Assembly (NCBI GenBank): GCA_023101725.1
Contig: JALJCO010007141.1
Span: 124,001 to 188,000, forward strand
Direction: 5' to 3'
Source: Atherinomorus stipes
Lineage: Eukaryota > Chordata > Actinopteri > Atheriniformes > Atherinidae
DNA length: 64,000 nucleotides
Shown: positions 46,898 through 57,904 of the stretch, piece by piece
Numbering within the stretch: the first letter of the stretch is position 1
Layout of the letters: every line of letters starts with the position of its first letter
The notes under the pieces: generated by a model
What the model was told of the DNA's origin: nothing
Databases searched by the model: none
The model's input: the letters and a program-made list of their open reading frames with translations, nothing else
Position numbers and translations under genes: made by a program

Positions 46898-47616
46898 TGT
46901 TGGGGTTTGGGTGGTAAAAGAACCCTCAAAAACAGGAGAACCAGTCAGCGGTTTGAAGGGTGAAGGATGACAGAAGAATGATACAATCTCCAGATGTTTT
47001 TCAGAGCTCTGATATTTTCTTTTACTTGAAATCAGTGTTTTTACAGGTCAGCTCACCACTGGCAAGGAGTTAACAGCATGGCATCAGTTGGTATAACAGC
47101 ATCAGATCTCCAACCTGTCTCGCCTCTCTGCGCCCCCCGTCACACAATTACACTGCACTTATATAAATTCCCGGTTACACCAACCTAAATGAGTGAAGGG
47201 CCCTCCCTGTACAAATATACAAATAAATCACTATTTACAGTCTTCCTCCACAGGAATTATTTACAAACTACATACATTGTGACTACTAAATTAACTACAT
47301 AACAGAAAAGCATAACAAATAGCTACACAAAACAACCTAATCAAAATCCCCATTCACTCCCACCCCTCTCTACTCTGCCTCTCTGGTTCAGCCCAATCAA
47401 GGTGATTATTAGGCAATTCCCAGCAGCTTGAGTTCCTAGACTGCCCCCGTGTGTGCACTCCACGAAGCCACGCCCAGCAGACCTCAGAGAGAGAGATGTT
47501 AGTGATTTTTCCCAAACTAATCACAAAACCAAAACTTGAACAGAAAAAACAATTAGCCACAATATATAAAGATACTTTCACCTTAGTGAGGGGGGATGTC
47601 ATACCACATCCTCACA
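46898..47616 (-). repeat. 5' LTR of the Gmr1-like element
   Basis: 719 bp, followed at 47617 by the duplication TTTAT. In the sense direction it would carry the promoter; a TATA-like TTTATATATTG is near the sense start. Near-identical to the 3' LTR. Confidence 0.96.
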
Positions 47617-47621
47617 TTTAT

Positions 47622-47857
47622 ATTTTACCTTTTTATTGTAACTATGCTACTGCCATCTTGTACAGGTCTCCTGTGAAAAAGAGATATATCATCTCAATGG
47701 AGCTGACCTGATTAAATAAAAGCTATGAATGAATGAACGTGTGTGATTTACAGTTATTTTTTCATTGTAACCTTCAGACCCAAAATTACAGAAAAAAACA
47801 TCAAATCCAAGCAGGAAAAAGGGGATTTTCAGGATGAAATCACAAACATGTTTCATG

Positions 47858-47859
<2 letters not shown>
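47622..47859. other. No recognisable feature
   Basis: Short AT-rich stretch between the LTR element and the TA microsatellite. Confidence 0.5.

Positions 47860-47906
<47 letters not shown>
47860..47906. repeat. (TA)n microsatellite
   Basis: About 47 bases of AT dinucleotide at the 3' side of the minus-strand RTE-like LINE. Confidence 0.97.
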
Positions 47907-47908
<2 letters not shown>

Positions 47909-48158
47909 GTATATAACATATAATTATGTATGATATTATATACCCTACCGTCTTCTTTCGCTTATCCGGGGTCGGGTTGCGGGGGCAGCTGCCTAAGTGG
48001 GGAAGCTCAGGCTTCCCTTTCCCCAGGCCAGCCGGCAGATGTAGTCCCTCCAGCATGTTCTGGACCATGGTCTCAGATTTGGAGGTGCTGATTCTCATAC
48101 CAGCTGCTTCACACTTGGCTGCAAATCACTCCAGTGAGAGTTGGAGATCACGGCCTGA

Positions 48159-50287
48159 CAGTGGCGGATTTAGCAATTTGGGGGCCCAAGGTGAACTTAG
48201 CTAGGGGGCCCTTCAAATCTGAACCTGTCAATAAGAAGCTTAGACTAAATAAAGTGTAGAATGTGAAAAATACATTTCGGATATAAGACCAGTATATGTC
48301 AAAATGCAATTTTTCTGATCTATTTCTCTTCAAAGTCGCCTACTGACTCAATTGTAGAGCTACGAGAGGCTTTAGAAATGCAACTCAAGATTAGTTCTTC
48401 ACAGTAAGTTCTTTAAGATAAGACAAAAAAAAAACATTTTACCAGAAACCTGCCTGGTTTCTCCCTCTAACAGATATCTTTCACAACAAGTTCTAATCTT
48501 TCCTTTACCAGTGAAGACCCTGCATCATCATCACCATCATCATCATCATCCGTGCTGCTGGTCTCTGGTCTGATGTCTCCTCCCTGATCTCTCTCTGTTG
48601 TAGCAGAAAGATTTAGTTTAAATATGAGGAAAACAATAATGAACACAAGTTCTGCAAAGAACTGAAAGAGGACTGAGGTTGTTCCCAGCACGACTTATTT
48701 AGCAGGGGATGGAACCAGTGTTGTGGTGGTGACTGAAAAAGTAACTAGTTACAAGTTATTTCATCCAAAAAGTTACTCAGTTACTTTGATTACTTAACCA
48801 AAAGGCAATTTCTTCTATAATTCTTAAAATGTCCTTTATAGGTTAATTTCATTGTGTAAAAAATGCAATTCAAACACGAAACTCAACACTAATCTGTGTG
48901 TGAGGCAATGATTTGAAAAAAAGAGTAAAAAAAAAAAAAAAGCTGCAGGAATGAAGTCTGTGGCATTTATGTTTTTTTGAAAGTGCAAAATAAAAGTAGT
49001 TTCAGCAGCAGACAAATGAAGCAACTGCTGATGCAGATGTCAATAAAATAATACTTACAGCCTTTTCTGAGAACCACTGCACTTTGTATGCAGTTAGTAA
49101 AACAAAAATGTTAATTTAACTAAACTAGCATGTTTTTGTTGATAGATGTTTTGTTTTTGCTGTAAAGGAGGACAATGAGAACGAGTAGGACCCCATTAGT
49201 GCTTTGAAAATTAAACTATGACATAATTTCAAGACCACACATATAATCACACATAAATGAATAAATTTTCATCTTTTATCCTGTTTAAACGGTGAAACTG
49301 ATGTCCGTGAACCTCGCAGGTAAAAATGGTATTGTGGGGCAGCATGCTGTGCGGTGACCCTCCTATCCACGTCTTACTCCTGCTTTATTATATTTGACAT
49401 ATTTCCTTATTTATTTGTGGACTATACTTCAGAAAACAAGCCCAGAAACCTCCAGCCTGCGGCTGACTGTATTTCCAAGTTACTTCACAGAAAAACCAGC
49501 CCAAAGTTTCCTCTGTAGACCACCGTACCACAGGTAAACAGTGATTAAGCTATTTTAAAGAGTACAGTGTATTCGTAACTGCAAGAAACAGCATTGCAGT
49601 TCCCCAACACTAATGTTTCATAATAAAACATTGGTGAAATGAAGGAGTTTGTGGCAGATAATGCCTTATTTAGAGGCTGGATGCGGTTGTCCCATCACTG
49701 CCATGATATGGCGCATACGCTGATCTTGAGTGGATCTAAATATCTCCGGAAGGAACTCAAGTTGCACCAAAACTGCCTGGGTGAGTAAATGAACATATTT
49801 CATGCAAGAAAATAGATCCAGATTGAAAAAAAACTAAGTTCCCCTTTAACGGAACAGCTTTACTCAACTTACATCATCTGTTTGAGGAAAAACTCTCCAA
49901 CGTTTTCTGTCGTTTGCAGGCTCTGGTTTGCTGGACATAAGGAACACCTGCACCTCTCCTGCTGGCGGAGCACCGCATGCTGGCATTTAGCGCATGTCAC
50001 ATGGTGCGTTCAAAGACGGCTCGGAAAAACAGGTTGCCGCATGTAAATAATAAATTAAACTGTTGTAATGGCAAATAAAAGTGCAGAGACAGAGGACACA
50101 GATACAGGAGGTGCGGCGGACATGTACCAGGCCTCCATTACGCCTGTTTATGTGTGTATGAAGGAGAATGAGGGGTAGAAAAGGCGCTATGAATGGACAG
50201 TATGATTTTTCCCAGCTAGTCGGGGCCCCCTCCGTTTGAGAGCCCCAGGCAATTGCTCATTTTTGCCAAATGGTAAGCCCGCCTCTG
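48159..50287. mobile_element. hAT element (2.13 kb) inserted in the LINE
   Basis: Left end CAGTGGCGGATTTAGCAATT; right end in reverse CAGAGGCGGGCTTACCATTT; perfect 8-bp duplications CGGCCTGA at 48151-48158 and 50288-50295. No transposase frame is recognised; a minus-strand frame at 48467-48691 ends in an acidic run (STDDDDDGDDDAG) but has no hAT motif. Sequence near 48717 (CAGTGTTGTGGTGG... AAGTAACTAGTTACAAG) and near 49600 (CCCCAACACTA) looks like the two ends of another hAT-type element nested inside. Confidence 0.92.
48717..49612. mobile_element. Possible second hAT-like element nested in the first
   Basis: Left CAGTGTTGTGGTGGTGACTG with AGTAACTAGTTACAAG just inside; right ...CAGTTCCCCAACACTA. 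The ends are partly complementary and the AACTAGTTAC motif is typical of one hAT group. No target duplication could be matched, so borders are uncertain. Confidence 0.4.
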
Positions 50288-50420
50288 CGGCCTGATGAAG
50301 CCAACAGAACCACATCATCTGCAAAAAGCAGAGGCCACCAAACTGCTGTCCGGTCCCTGTACGACCGGTGCCAGAGCTTGGTCCTCATTTCTGACTGTAG
50401 GTCGAATCCATTTCCGGTAT

Positions 50421-51120
50421 TATATAACAATAATACTGTATATAACATAAATGTTTTTTGTTTTTTTTTTAAACAAAAATGCAGCAATGTCAATGAGGTT
50501 TTTGTACATCTATTTACAAAACAATCAGTTGCTGTGGTGCATTTTTCCACTGATAGGAAAGAGGCTGCTTGTTGTTCTTTTGGCCTTTTTTTTTTCTTTG
50601 CTTGTATGCAATACTTTCCTTAGAATTGGCATTTTTAGTTTCTTCTTCCACCAATTGTGACAGTAATATAGATGGAAAAAGTATGTCATTGTACATCATT
50701 GATCATATTGTCTAATTTTACTGGTTTATGATCTCAATTTAAAAAATCATTTAGCCTATCGTTTAAAGTCAACTTTGTAGTTGGACAGAGACTCAACATA
50801 GCCACATGTTGCTGCTACTTCATCTTAAATTGGGCATAAGATTGGGACGTAGCGGCACCCGTTGACCCCAGAGAGTTAGTTAATAAATTCATGACAGGTG
50901 TTGAAATTTCCACCAAACACCAGGTAAACACCAATGCTTGAGACTGAAGCAGGTGGAAACATGTAAGCCTGAACATTTTTAGTCATGTGTAATGATCTAG
51001 TTTTTGAATTAATGCTTCAACATAAAAAAAACTCTGCTTCTCCGGCATGATCATTGTGGTCAGAATGTTTTTCTCTTTTAGACGTGTTTTTAACAAAGTT
51101 CACTCATGAGAAAGCTGAAA
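50421..51120. other. No recognisable feature
   Basis: AT-rich with T runs; overlapping hydrophobic frames (50270-50660) reflect the composition. Confidence 0.45.
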
Positions 51121-51127
51121 GTGTAGA

Positions 51128-51440
51128 TGGAAACGGTACAGATCTGGGCATGAAAAAGTTCCCCTTTCAGCCGACTGCCAGCCACTTACCAGCCAGTTGT
51201 CTGCTAATTCACTCGCACAGAGAAACACCTGTGTGCCCAGGGGAAACGATTTCAGAGCATAAATGAACGCCCAGAACAAGGATGTTTCCACACGTAAAGT
51301 TTGGACACCGTATGTGTTGCCATATTTGCGGGACAAGTCGTTCAGCCAGTGATAGTGCAGTAATGGTGCACTATTAGTGCACCACTTCTGGCAGAAAAAG
51401 GAGGAACTTTTTCATGCCCAGATCTGTAGCTGGGTTTCCA
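51128..51440. mobile_element. Possible 313-bp inverted-repeat MITE
   Basis: TGGAAACGGTACAGATCTGG at 51128-51147 continues GCATGAAAAAGTTCC; the reverse complement of this (GGAACTTTTTCATGCCCAGA, then TCTGTAGCTGGGTTTCCA) ends at 51440. The inner ~26 bases are almost perfectly inverted. No clear target duplication. Confidence 0.55.
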
Positions 51441-52384
51441 AAATGGCTGATGAAGCCTTAATGATGTCACATGCACATTCTCTATTCATCGTCATGCAAA
51501 CAAAATGTTACCTTCACCTTATAGCAGCATTCTCTGTGCTCTGATGCTTGCAGACCACAGGAGACATCCAATGTCATAGACTTAAACAAGCCAACAGGAC
51601 GTTTGCCACTTCCACAAATACTGCAGTTGTCTATTATTATTTGTTTGTGCTTCTGATGATTCATATTCTCTTACTGGAAACTGAAGTTTAGAGCATACTG
51701 TATTAATGATCAAATAGCTCAAATGTGGCTGTCCAACCCTGCAGAACAGGGTTGCTGAGCTGATACACGATGTGAGTCGCGCTAGCATGTCTGACTGCAT
51801 TCAACATGGATTAATTCAGGTCTGAGTTTTTGAACAAATGGATTTAAAAGAAAACTTCTGCAGCAACACTGAGGGAAGCGACCACAACCTTGTTATTACC
51901 TGTAGGTTTATTTTCTAGTTGAGTGTCTTGTCTGATAAAAGACTTTCTGAAATACCCATGATGCTAACCGATAGCCTTTTCAAAGTCTGACGCTAGTACG
52001 GCTTGAGCTACTTTCTCTAAATAAGATTATAGCCAAATAAAGTGTAGCCAATCAAAATGAAGTCAACTTGGTCTCTGGGTAAAGCTGCATATCATTACCA
52101 CACCCAACCATTTCACTTAGGAGGGAGGTAGTGTGCCAAAACAATCCCCTGCTGTAAAAAGTGACGTTTTATTTTTTGGAGAATTAACATATGCAGCAGT
52201 TTCAGCTACATGAAATAGTTTACACTGCCCTGTCATCACTCCTTTAATACAGCTGCATTGAAGCCTCGGCTCTCTGATCAGATAAACCCTCTATTAGCAA
52301 ACTTCTTAACAACACAAATAATTCAGATGAACGACAGATGAACTGTAACTTTTCAGTTCTTCAGTTGTCCAAAGTTCATGATGA
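51441..52384. other. No recognisable feature
   Basis: Unremarkable non-coding sequence. Confidence 0.45.
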
Positions 52385-52386
52385 TT

Positions 52387-52416
<30 letters not shown>
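52385..52416. repeat. T12-G20 homopolymer junction
   Basis: Twelve T followed directly by twenty G, ten bases before the left target duplication of the hAT element. Such a G run can form a G-quadruplex and is prone to length errors in sequencing. Confidence 0.97.
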
Positions 52417-52418
<2 letters not shown>

Positions 52419-52808
52419 GTACAGGGTAGGCACCAGGGGCGTTGCTAGACATAAGGCTTTACTGGGGCACAGGTCCCCATCACTCAAATCATATATTTTT
52501 TTACCATTAAGGCTTACTATGTTTATCAAATGAGCAGCGTTATGTCCCATCTACATCCCTTTGCAACCTTCTCATACTGCTGCCTCCAAAAAACTGCTGT
52601 TGTAACTGATATACCAAATAATACAAAAATGAAATAACGATATGGTTAAAATTAACTTTGTGAAAAATAAATCTTTTTGTGTGTTGTCAACCTAAAGTAA
52701 AACCTATAAATAGAGTTTCCAATCTAATCAGATACTTAAATTAATATGGAATTAAGTTAGAAAATGCTTCCAATTAATTACCATATTACTGTGGGAAACT
52801 CTGACCTA

Positions 52809-53437
52809 CAGTTGTGTTTGAAAGTTTATGTCCCCTTCCATTAAAGGTAAGAGAAAAATCATCTGTCTGTGAAATAAGTTGAAATTGACAAAAGAAAAAG
52901 CACTAAAAAAAAAATCAATAAAAGGTGCAGAAGCCTTTTTGAACATTAGAGAAAATACCTGATTTTAGTGATTGTCTCAAAGTGTTTTAGCTTCAGAGCC
53001 CCATCATGCTTGTTTACTTGTTTTTTTGTGTGTTTGATTTTAATATTTCTTTCAAACCACAATTTAAAATCAATGTCATGATTTCCAGATCAATTTTATA
53101 TATATATATATATTCTATCACTTTTGTCAGTTTCATCTTATTTCACTAACAGATGATTTTTTTTTTGCTTAACTTAAGGATATGGATCATTTTGAGGACG
53201 ACTGTATGTTAGTCCACTGTTAATGGGAAAGGTGCTTTTAATTAGTCTGGGGCAGTTTTGTTTAGTATTTTTTATTTTTTAGAGCAAAAATTCAAAATCT
53301 ATATTTTATTTTGCAGAATGATGATTAAGTAATTTTTTTATCGTTACTATTTTTTTCAGTTTCTTTTTATTTGAATTACTATTTTGAATTTAGCTTTTTC
53401 TTTAATAGGACAGGATGTAAACTTTAAAACACAACTG
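52809..53437. mobile_element. Tc1-like non-autonomous element (629 bp) nested in the hAT
   Basis: Left CAGTTGTGTTTGAAAGTTTA and right in reverse CAGTTGTGTTTTAAAGTTTA, flanked by TA on each side (52807-52808, 53438-53439). Same family as 28049-28577. It also contains GAGGACGACTGTATG at about 53197, the terminal sequence of the second type at 29115-29608, so it appears to be a composite or longer form. Confidence 0.87.
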
Positions 53438-54009
53438 TAAGTCACATTTGCAGAAAAAATATGATGAGTCACTGAGTCATGTTATTGAAGCTGCTGTCTG
53501 ACTGTGAACGTCTGAATCTTATAACATGGAGGCTGTAAACTTTTCAAATGGATGGTTTTACATGATAACTTTATTTTCTAATGAGCATATAACTAATTGT
53601 TTTTATATCATTATCAATATTATTTTTAAAAAAATGCTCTTTTCAAGATAAAAGAGTTTATAGTACATTATATTTAAATCAAAGGCACCTCCAGTGGGTC
53701 ATTGTCAGGGCTACACATGGGCATACTTTGCTGCTTGATGGGAGATCACAGATCAGGTTTTTTAGGTGTATTATCCTCGGTTTTTGAGATCGCGAGATGA
53801 CAGTGATATCTTTACAATCCTGAGATCATAAGGAATCCATTGATATCAAATTCATCCGGGTTAATCACTGGGAAAACGTAAAATATCGACCAAAAATCGA
53901 ACTGTTTTTACTGCGACATCTCAGAGCATGTAGGTAATAACTGTCACATTTCGGTAAATGTCCTTGAATCAATCCTAACATGTCAATACTGTGTAGGTGT
54001 GCAGCTCAC

Positions 54010-54113
54010 CTCTTCTCAAAGAAGTCATGAAACAGCTGCTTCACTTCTTTTTCATCTCTCTGTCTCTTACTTTTGTTTCTTGGTAGTTTGACTTCCTTTC
54101 TTGAATGACTCAT
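54010..54113 (-). CDS. Possible first coding exon of the hAT element's gene
   Basis: On the minus strand an ATG at 54113 opens a basic frame starting MSHSRKEVKLPRNKSKRQRD and continuing to KQLFHDFFEK, where the sequence meets a good splice donor (AG|GTGAGC, plus 54004-54009). Basic N-termini with a DFF-type motif followed by an early intron are seen in some hAT transposase and ZMYM-like genes. This is suggestive only; downstream exons were not recognised and may be deleted in this non-autonomous copy. Confidence 0.35.
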
Positions 54114-54479
54114 GCCTGCAGCAACTGTCTGAGACTCTGAGTTAGCTACTGGCTACTACCGGCAAGATGCTAGCACCTGCGCAGCTTTGGACTGAACCAT
54201 CGTGCACCGTTTAGGAGGGGTGGGAGGCTTATTAGAGACCATCAATAATTGTTATAATAGAGCATTCAGAGCAAACTAGAACATGTTTGCATGAAACTTG
54301 ATTATCTGAATGTACATAGAAAGCTGTCTTCTGTTCTTGTCATATTAATATCATTTTATTCCTCACTGCTGGATGGTTTACTCCTGTGTTTACTCCTGAG
54401 TTTATACTGGGGCACAAACTTCATTTACTGAGGCACGTGCCCCAGTAAAACAGGTCTGGCGACGCCGATGGTAGGCACT

Positions 54480-56340
54480 GTAAGATCTTAGAGAGGGTGT
54501 CATTTATGAGGATTATATTTCTGTCTGAAGTAGATCTGTGAAAACATATCAACTTTTTTATGTGAACAATAAAACTTTATGACAGGGGTCGAAAGATTGT
54601 GCCAGAATTGAAACATGGGCAGTTACTCATAGTCTTTTGGTTTGTAGTAGAACTTGTAGCTTTCTAAAGTTACTCCTACAGACCCTCTTTTTCTCCTACA
54701 GATATCTAATGACCTGGCTGGTTCTTGTACTGGATAAACGGGGACAAAATAACTTCTGTTTTTCAGTAACACAAACATCTTTAAGTGTAGGTGAACTTCA
54801 TTTGGTGTGCTGGGAGGACTTTAAATTGTGGGTTTGTTTTTCAGTGTGCAGGGAATTGGACAGAGACAGAAGATGATAAATTAGTTGCTCTGTTGCAAAT
54901 CCGTCCTCTGCACATCATCAGGATTTTATAGGATGGTGTTGAATCACTCGGGTTAGAAATTGCATGAGCACTCGGCCTTGAGCGACGATCAAACAGAATA
55001 GACTTTAGACTTTACATATAATCATGAAAAGAAACCATAAGTACAAAAACTTTGTTTAACCCCAAAGTTACTTCAAAGGAATTAGAGATAATGTGGGATA
55101 ACTTTAATAAAGTTTTATGTGGCTCGATTAAGTCAAACCTGAAAATGAAAAATGAAAAGTTCTGACCCAGCCCTCATTTCTTTAATTTCTCTTCCCAGCA
55201 GTCAGACTGTGTTGCAATCTTTTAAAGTACTATTGATCAATAGTTCTGAAGTTAAATTAAATATTAAACTAAATGTTCAGCTTTTCCCTAATTTTTAGTT
55301 CAGTCCTTGTACCTGATCATTTTCAGAGGAAAGTGCAGTTTTAACTTTGACCTATGAATCATCAAAGCAAAAAGAAGGCTCTAAAATAAAGCATGTCGAC
55401 AGATAACAGACAACTTAGCAAAGAAGCAGTTTAAATGGGACCAACAGCTTTTCACAAAGACACATCATTTGCTCTTATTTCTTTAGTTACATTCAGGATT
55501 ATAAATTAACACCCACCAATCCACCAAATTGAGGTTCTTCTGTCCAGTGCAGTTCGTGAATGAGCCAGCTGTTGTTATTGTTGTTTTCTTTTAAGTATCT
55601 TTCATTTATATTTTGGCTTTTATTTTTGTCTGTGTGTGTGTTATAATTCTACGTTCAGTTGAAAAGGTTACCATATTTTTTAAACAAATTATGAAATCAA
55701 GGCTGCCAGCATTAGCATCAGTGGCTAGTGGCTAGCTTCCTGCTTGCCCCAGGAAGGCCTCAGCCAGTAATAGAGTAGCACAAAGGCTTTCTTTAGCTGG
55801 CTACATACTGACATTGGCTGTCAATCATTTGCCTTGAGGCTTTTCTTTGCCAGTTTTTGTATTTTCCGAGAATGACAACACATGATGCGGCTAAGATGGC
55901 GAAAGTGGGAACAGCCCAACTAACTTCATTTTTAGCTCTTTGGAAATAAGCAAGCTCTGCAAAGGTCATAAGGTGTGTTACCATAGGAAAACTCATAATA
56001 CCTGTAGGATGCCGGCCCTCGAGGACCAGAGTTACCCATGCCTGTTCTGTATCTTAACTGTCTATGCTCATTTCTCATCTCTTCCTTTGCAACTTTTTCT
56101 CTTTCTCTTTGTCTGATAATGTCCTCCACAGTGCACATTAAAAACAGCCAGTGTTTTAATATGCAGTTGGTTGACATTGTTCTGTAAAGTAAAATGCAGC
56201 TGTCACATGACTCTTTGGGGAGGAAAAAAAGTTTTCAAGAACCATTTTAAGTTTTAGGATGCTGCAGGGCAACAAGGGCTCCAAGAATGTATATACAGTA
56301 ATGAATGTGAGCGTGCAATCAAAATGACTCCAAAGAAGAG
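54480..56340. other. No gene; small hAT-end fragment near 56010
   Basis: Mostly featureless. At about 56011-56043, CGGCCCTCGAGGACCAGAGT followed by TACCCATGCCTG resembles the right end of the short hAT family seen at 32389-32579, without a left partner. Confidence 0.4.
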
Positions 56341-56349
56341 TTTGGTCAA

Positions 56350-56545
56350 GAGTGAAGTCAAACTCCGGTCCTGGAGGGTAACTACCCTGTAGGTTTTAGA
56401 TCCTGATTCAAATGTAAAGTAACTAATCCAAAAGCTTGTTGTCAAGTTCGATTCAACACATTAATTTGAATCAGGTGAATTGAAACAATAACATCTAAAA
56501 TCTGCAGGACTGTGATCTCAAGGACCTGAAGGCCTCTGCTGTATG
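56350..56545. mobile_element. Short hAT-like hairpin element, diverged
   Basis: Left AACTCCGGTCCTGGAGGGTA with GTAGGTTTTAGATCCTGATT and CAAATG further in; right half carries the inverse (AATTTGAATCAGGTG, TCTAAAATCTGCAGGACTGT and CAAGGACCTGAAGGCC). The same general plan as 32389-32579. No duplication could be read. Confidence 0.55.
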
Positions 56546-57493
56546 ATCATTGTGAGTTGAAAGCAAAATTTACTTTGTTTCTTACTGAAAATAAGTATGC
56601 TGAGAAGATCTTCTTGTTCGGCATTTTCACAGAAAAATATCAACAAAATCCATTCAAACAAATGTAAATGATTGAATACATTCAGCTTAACTTAAAATCT
56701 GCTGATTGGCTTAAAATTTACCAGCCACACTGGTTGCTGATCTTCACTGAGGAGTCAGGACCAAAAAGCTATCTACAGCAGTTGAACAGGATCTAAAATC
56801 CAGCAAAGACATGATCCAGGACCTAAGAGATGAATCTGGACCTTTAGGATCCATCTACTCTGAGAAAGTCCCCCTTGCAGCTTGAACGATGAGGTGGAGT
56901 CGAATATTTTCATTCTAACTCTTCCCCCTACCACTAAGCCCTAACCCTAGCCAACTTATAGTATCTGGTCATGGCCATTGGATGTCCAATGCTGCCCAAA
57001 TATCTGACTCATGTAAGATGCAGCCAGGGCTTATTGTCTGTTGTCCAAAACCTCATCAGAAATGGCATCCATGGCAACATGGCTGTCAATTAGCCATTTT
57101 TAAGGTAACTGAAAGTGATTTTTCATCGCGAGGGGTCTGTTGCGCACTGTGTATAGAGACCAAAACAAAGTGCGTCATGATTGAGAGCTTTTGTCAGTTT
57201 CATAGTCCACAAAAGCAAGCATTTTTTTTCTCTGGTTCTCGAGGCAACTTGTGTACCAGATTACTGTGCAACTGGTCAGACTTTTGAGCTGTTTGAATGA
57301 CCAAAGTATAGAGAAAAACAACCATGATATACAAAAACATGAGGCATCTAAAAACACAGACACTGCCTACTGTACACTGCCTCCAGGCCACAAGAAAAGA
57401 CTCAAACTTAAAATTATTGGTTCAACTGATCAATGTGCATACACATGTGCCCCCCTTCCCCTGCCCTCAGAAAGCTGCTTGTGGAGCATGTAT
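56546..57493. other. No recognisable gene
   Basis: Frames around 56982-57577 overlap on both strands without domains. Nothing else is recognised. Confidence 0.4.
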
Positions 57494-57501
57494 CAAGCGA
57501 G

Positions 57502-57895
57502 TAGGGATAGGCGATATTTTATGTGTGGATATATGTCAAAGAAATTCAAATACAATTTGAATTTCGTTTTTTCGTGAGATGACAATTTATTAGGTTGTGT
57601 TTGCAGCTGCACTACTTTGTTTTTTTAATAAGCCAAGTTAGTTTTGCTGTTTGCATCGTTTGAATAAATGTGGAATTTGGTTCATATTTCAGATTTGTTT
57701 AATTGGTGTCCTCAGCTTTGCAATAAGGTGCACTACTTGAACTTAATTGATATAGTTTAGTGGCTTCTAATATTTTGAAGGGCAGATTTATAATACAAAA
57801 TATTTTGCCGATAGTTTTTATCGTCACTTATCGCTACCGTGATAAATAAGAGAAATTATCGTGATACATTTTTTAGTCCATATCGCCCATCCCTA
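57502..57895. mobile_element. Short hAT-like element (394 bp)
   Basis: Left TAGGGATAGGCGATATTTTA and right ...CCATATCGCCCATCCCTA, with perfect 8-bp duplications CAAGCGAG at 57494-57501 and 57896-57903. Subterminal ATCGTGATA/TTATCGCTACCG motifs. No coding capacity. Confidence 0.93.
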
Positions 57896-57904
57896 CAAGC
57901 GAGC

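Larger units (their letters stand above)
41878..47616 (-). mobile_element. Gmr1-like (Ty3/Gypsy) LTR retrotransposon, 5.74 kb
   Basis: Complete minus-strand element: 5-bp target duplication TTTAT at 41873-41877 and 47617-47621, two LTRs of 718 and 719 bp with TG...CA ends, a primer-binding site, a polypurine tract, gag, and pol. The pol domain order is protease, integrase, reverse transcriptase, RNase H. Integrase before RT is the Ty1/copia-like order, but the RT and integrase motifs are Ty3/Gypsy (YLDD, integrase with GPY motif); this combination defines the Gmr1 group known from fish and other deuterostomes. LTRs differ by about one substitution and two homopolymer-length changes, so insertion was recent. 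Gag has an apparent internal deletion and pol has frameshifts. No env-like frame. Confidence 0.93.
47940..50420 (-). mobile_element. RTE/Rex3-like LINE fragment split by a hAT element
   Basis: Two minus-strand pieces (47940-48158 and 50288-about 50420) are continuous once the hAT is removed. Right piece: SLYDRC-type sequence (CTGTACGACCGGTGCCAGAG in reverse) and LLFADDVVLLASSG, the catalytic FADD box of the RT. Left piece: MRISTSKSETMV, then after an internal deletion the C-terminal segment ending at CTTATCCGGGGTCGGG. Clade is assigned from memory of similar fish sequences; RTE/Rex3 is my best guess. Several deletions make it dead. Confidence 0.7.
52434..54470 (-). mobile_element. hAT element (2.04 kb) containing a Tc1-like insertion
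   Basis: Perfect 8-bp duplications GTAGGCAC at 52426-52433 and 54471-54478. Left end CAGGGGCGTTGCTAGACATA; right end in reverse CATCGGCGTCGCCAGACCTG. Subterminal TTACTGGGGCAC motifs occur at both ends in opposite orientation. The Tc1-like element at 52809-53437 is inside. A possible first exon of the element's own gene is at 54010-54113 (minus); no transposase core was found. Confidence 0.92.
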
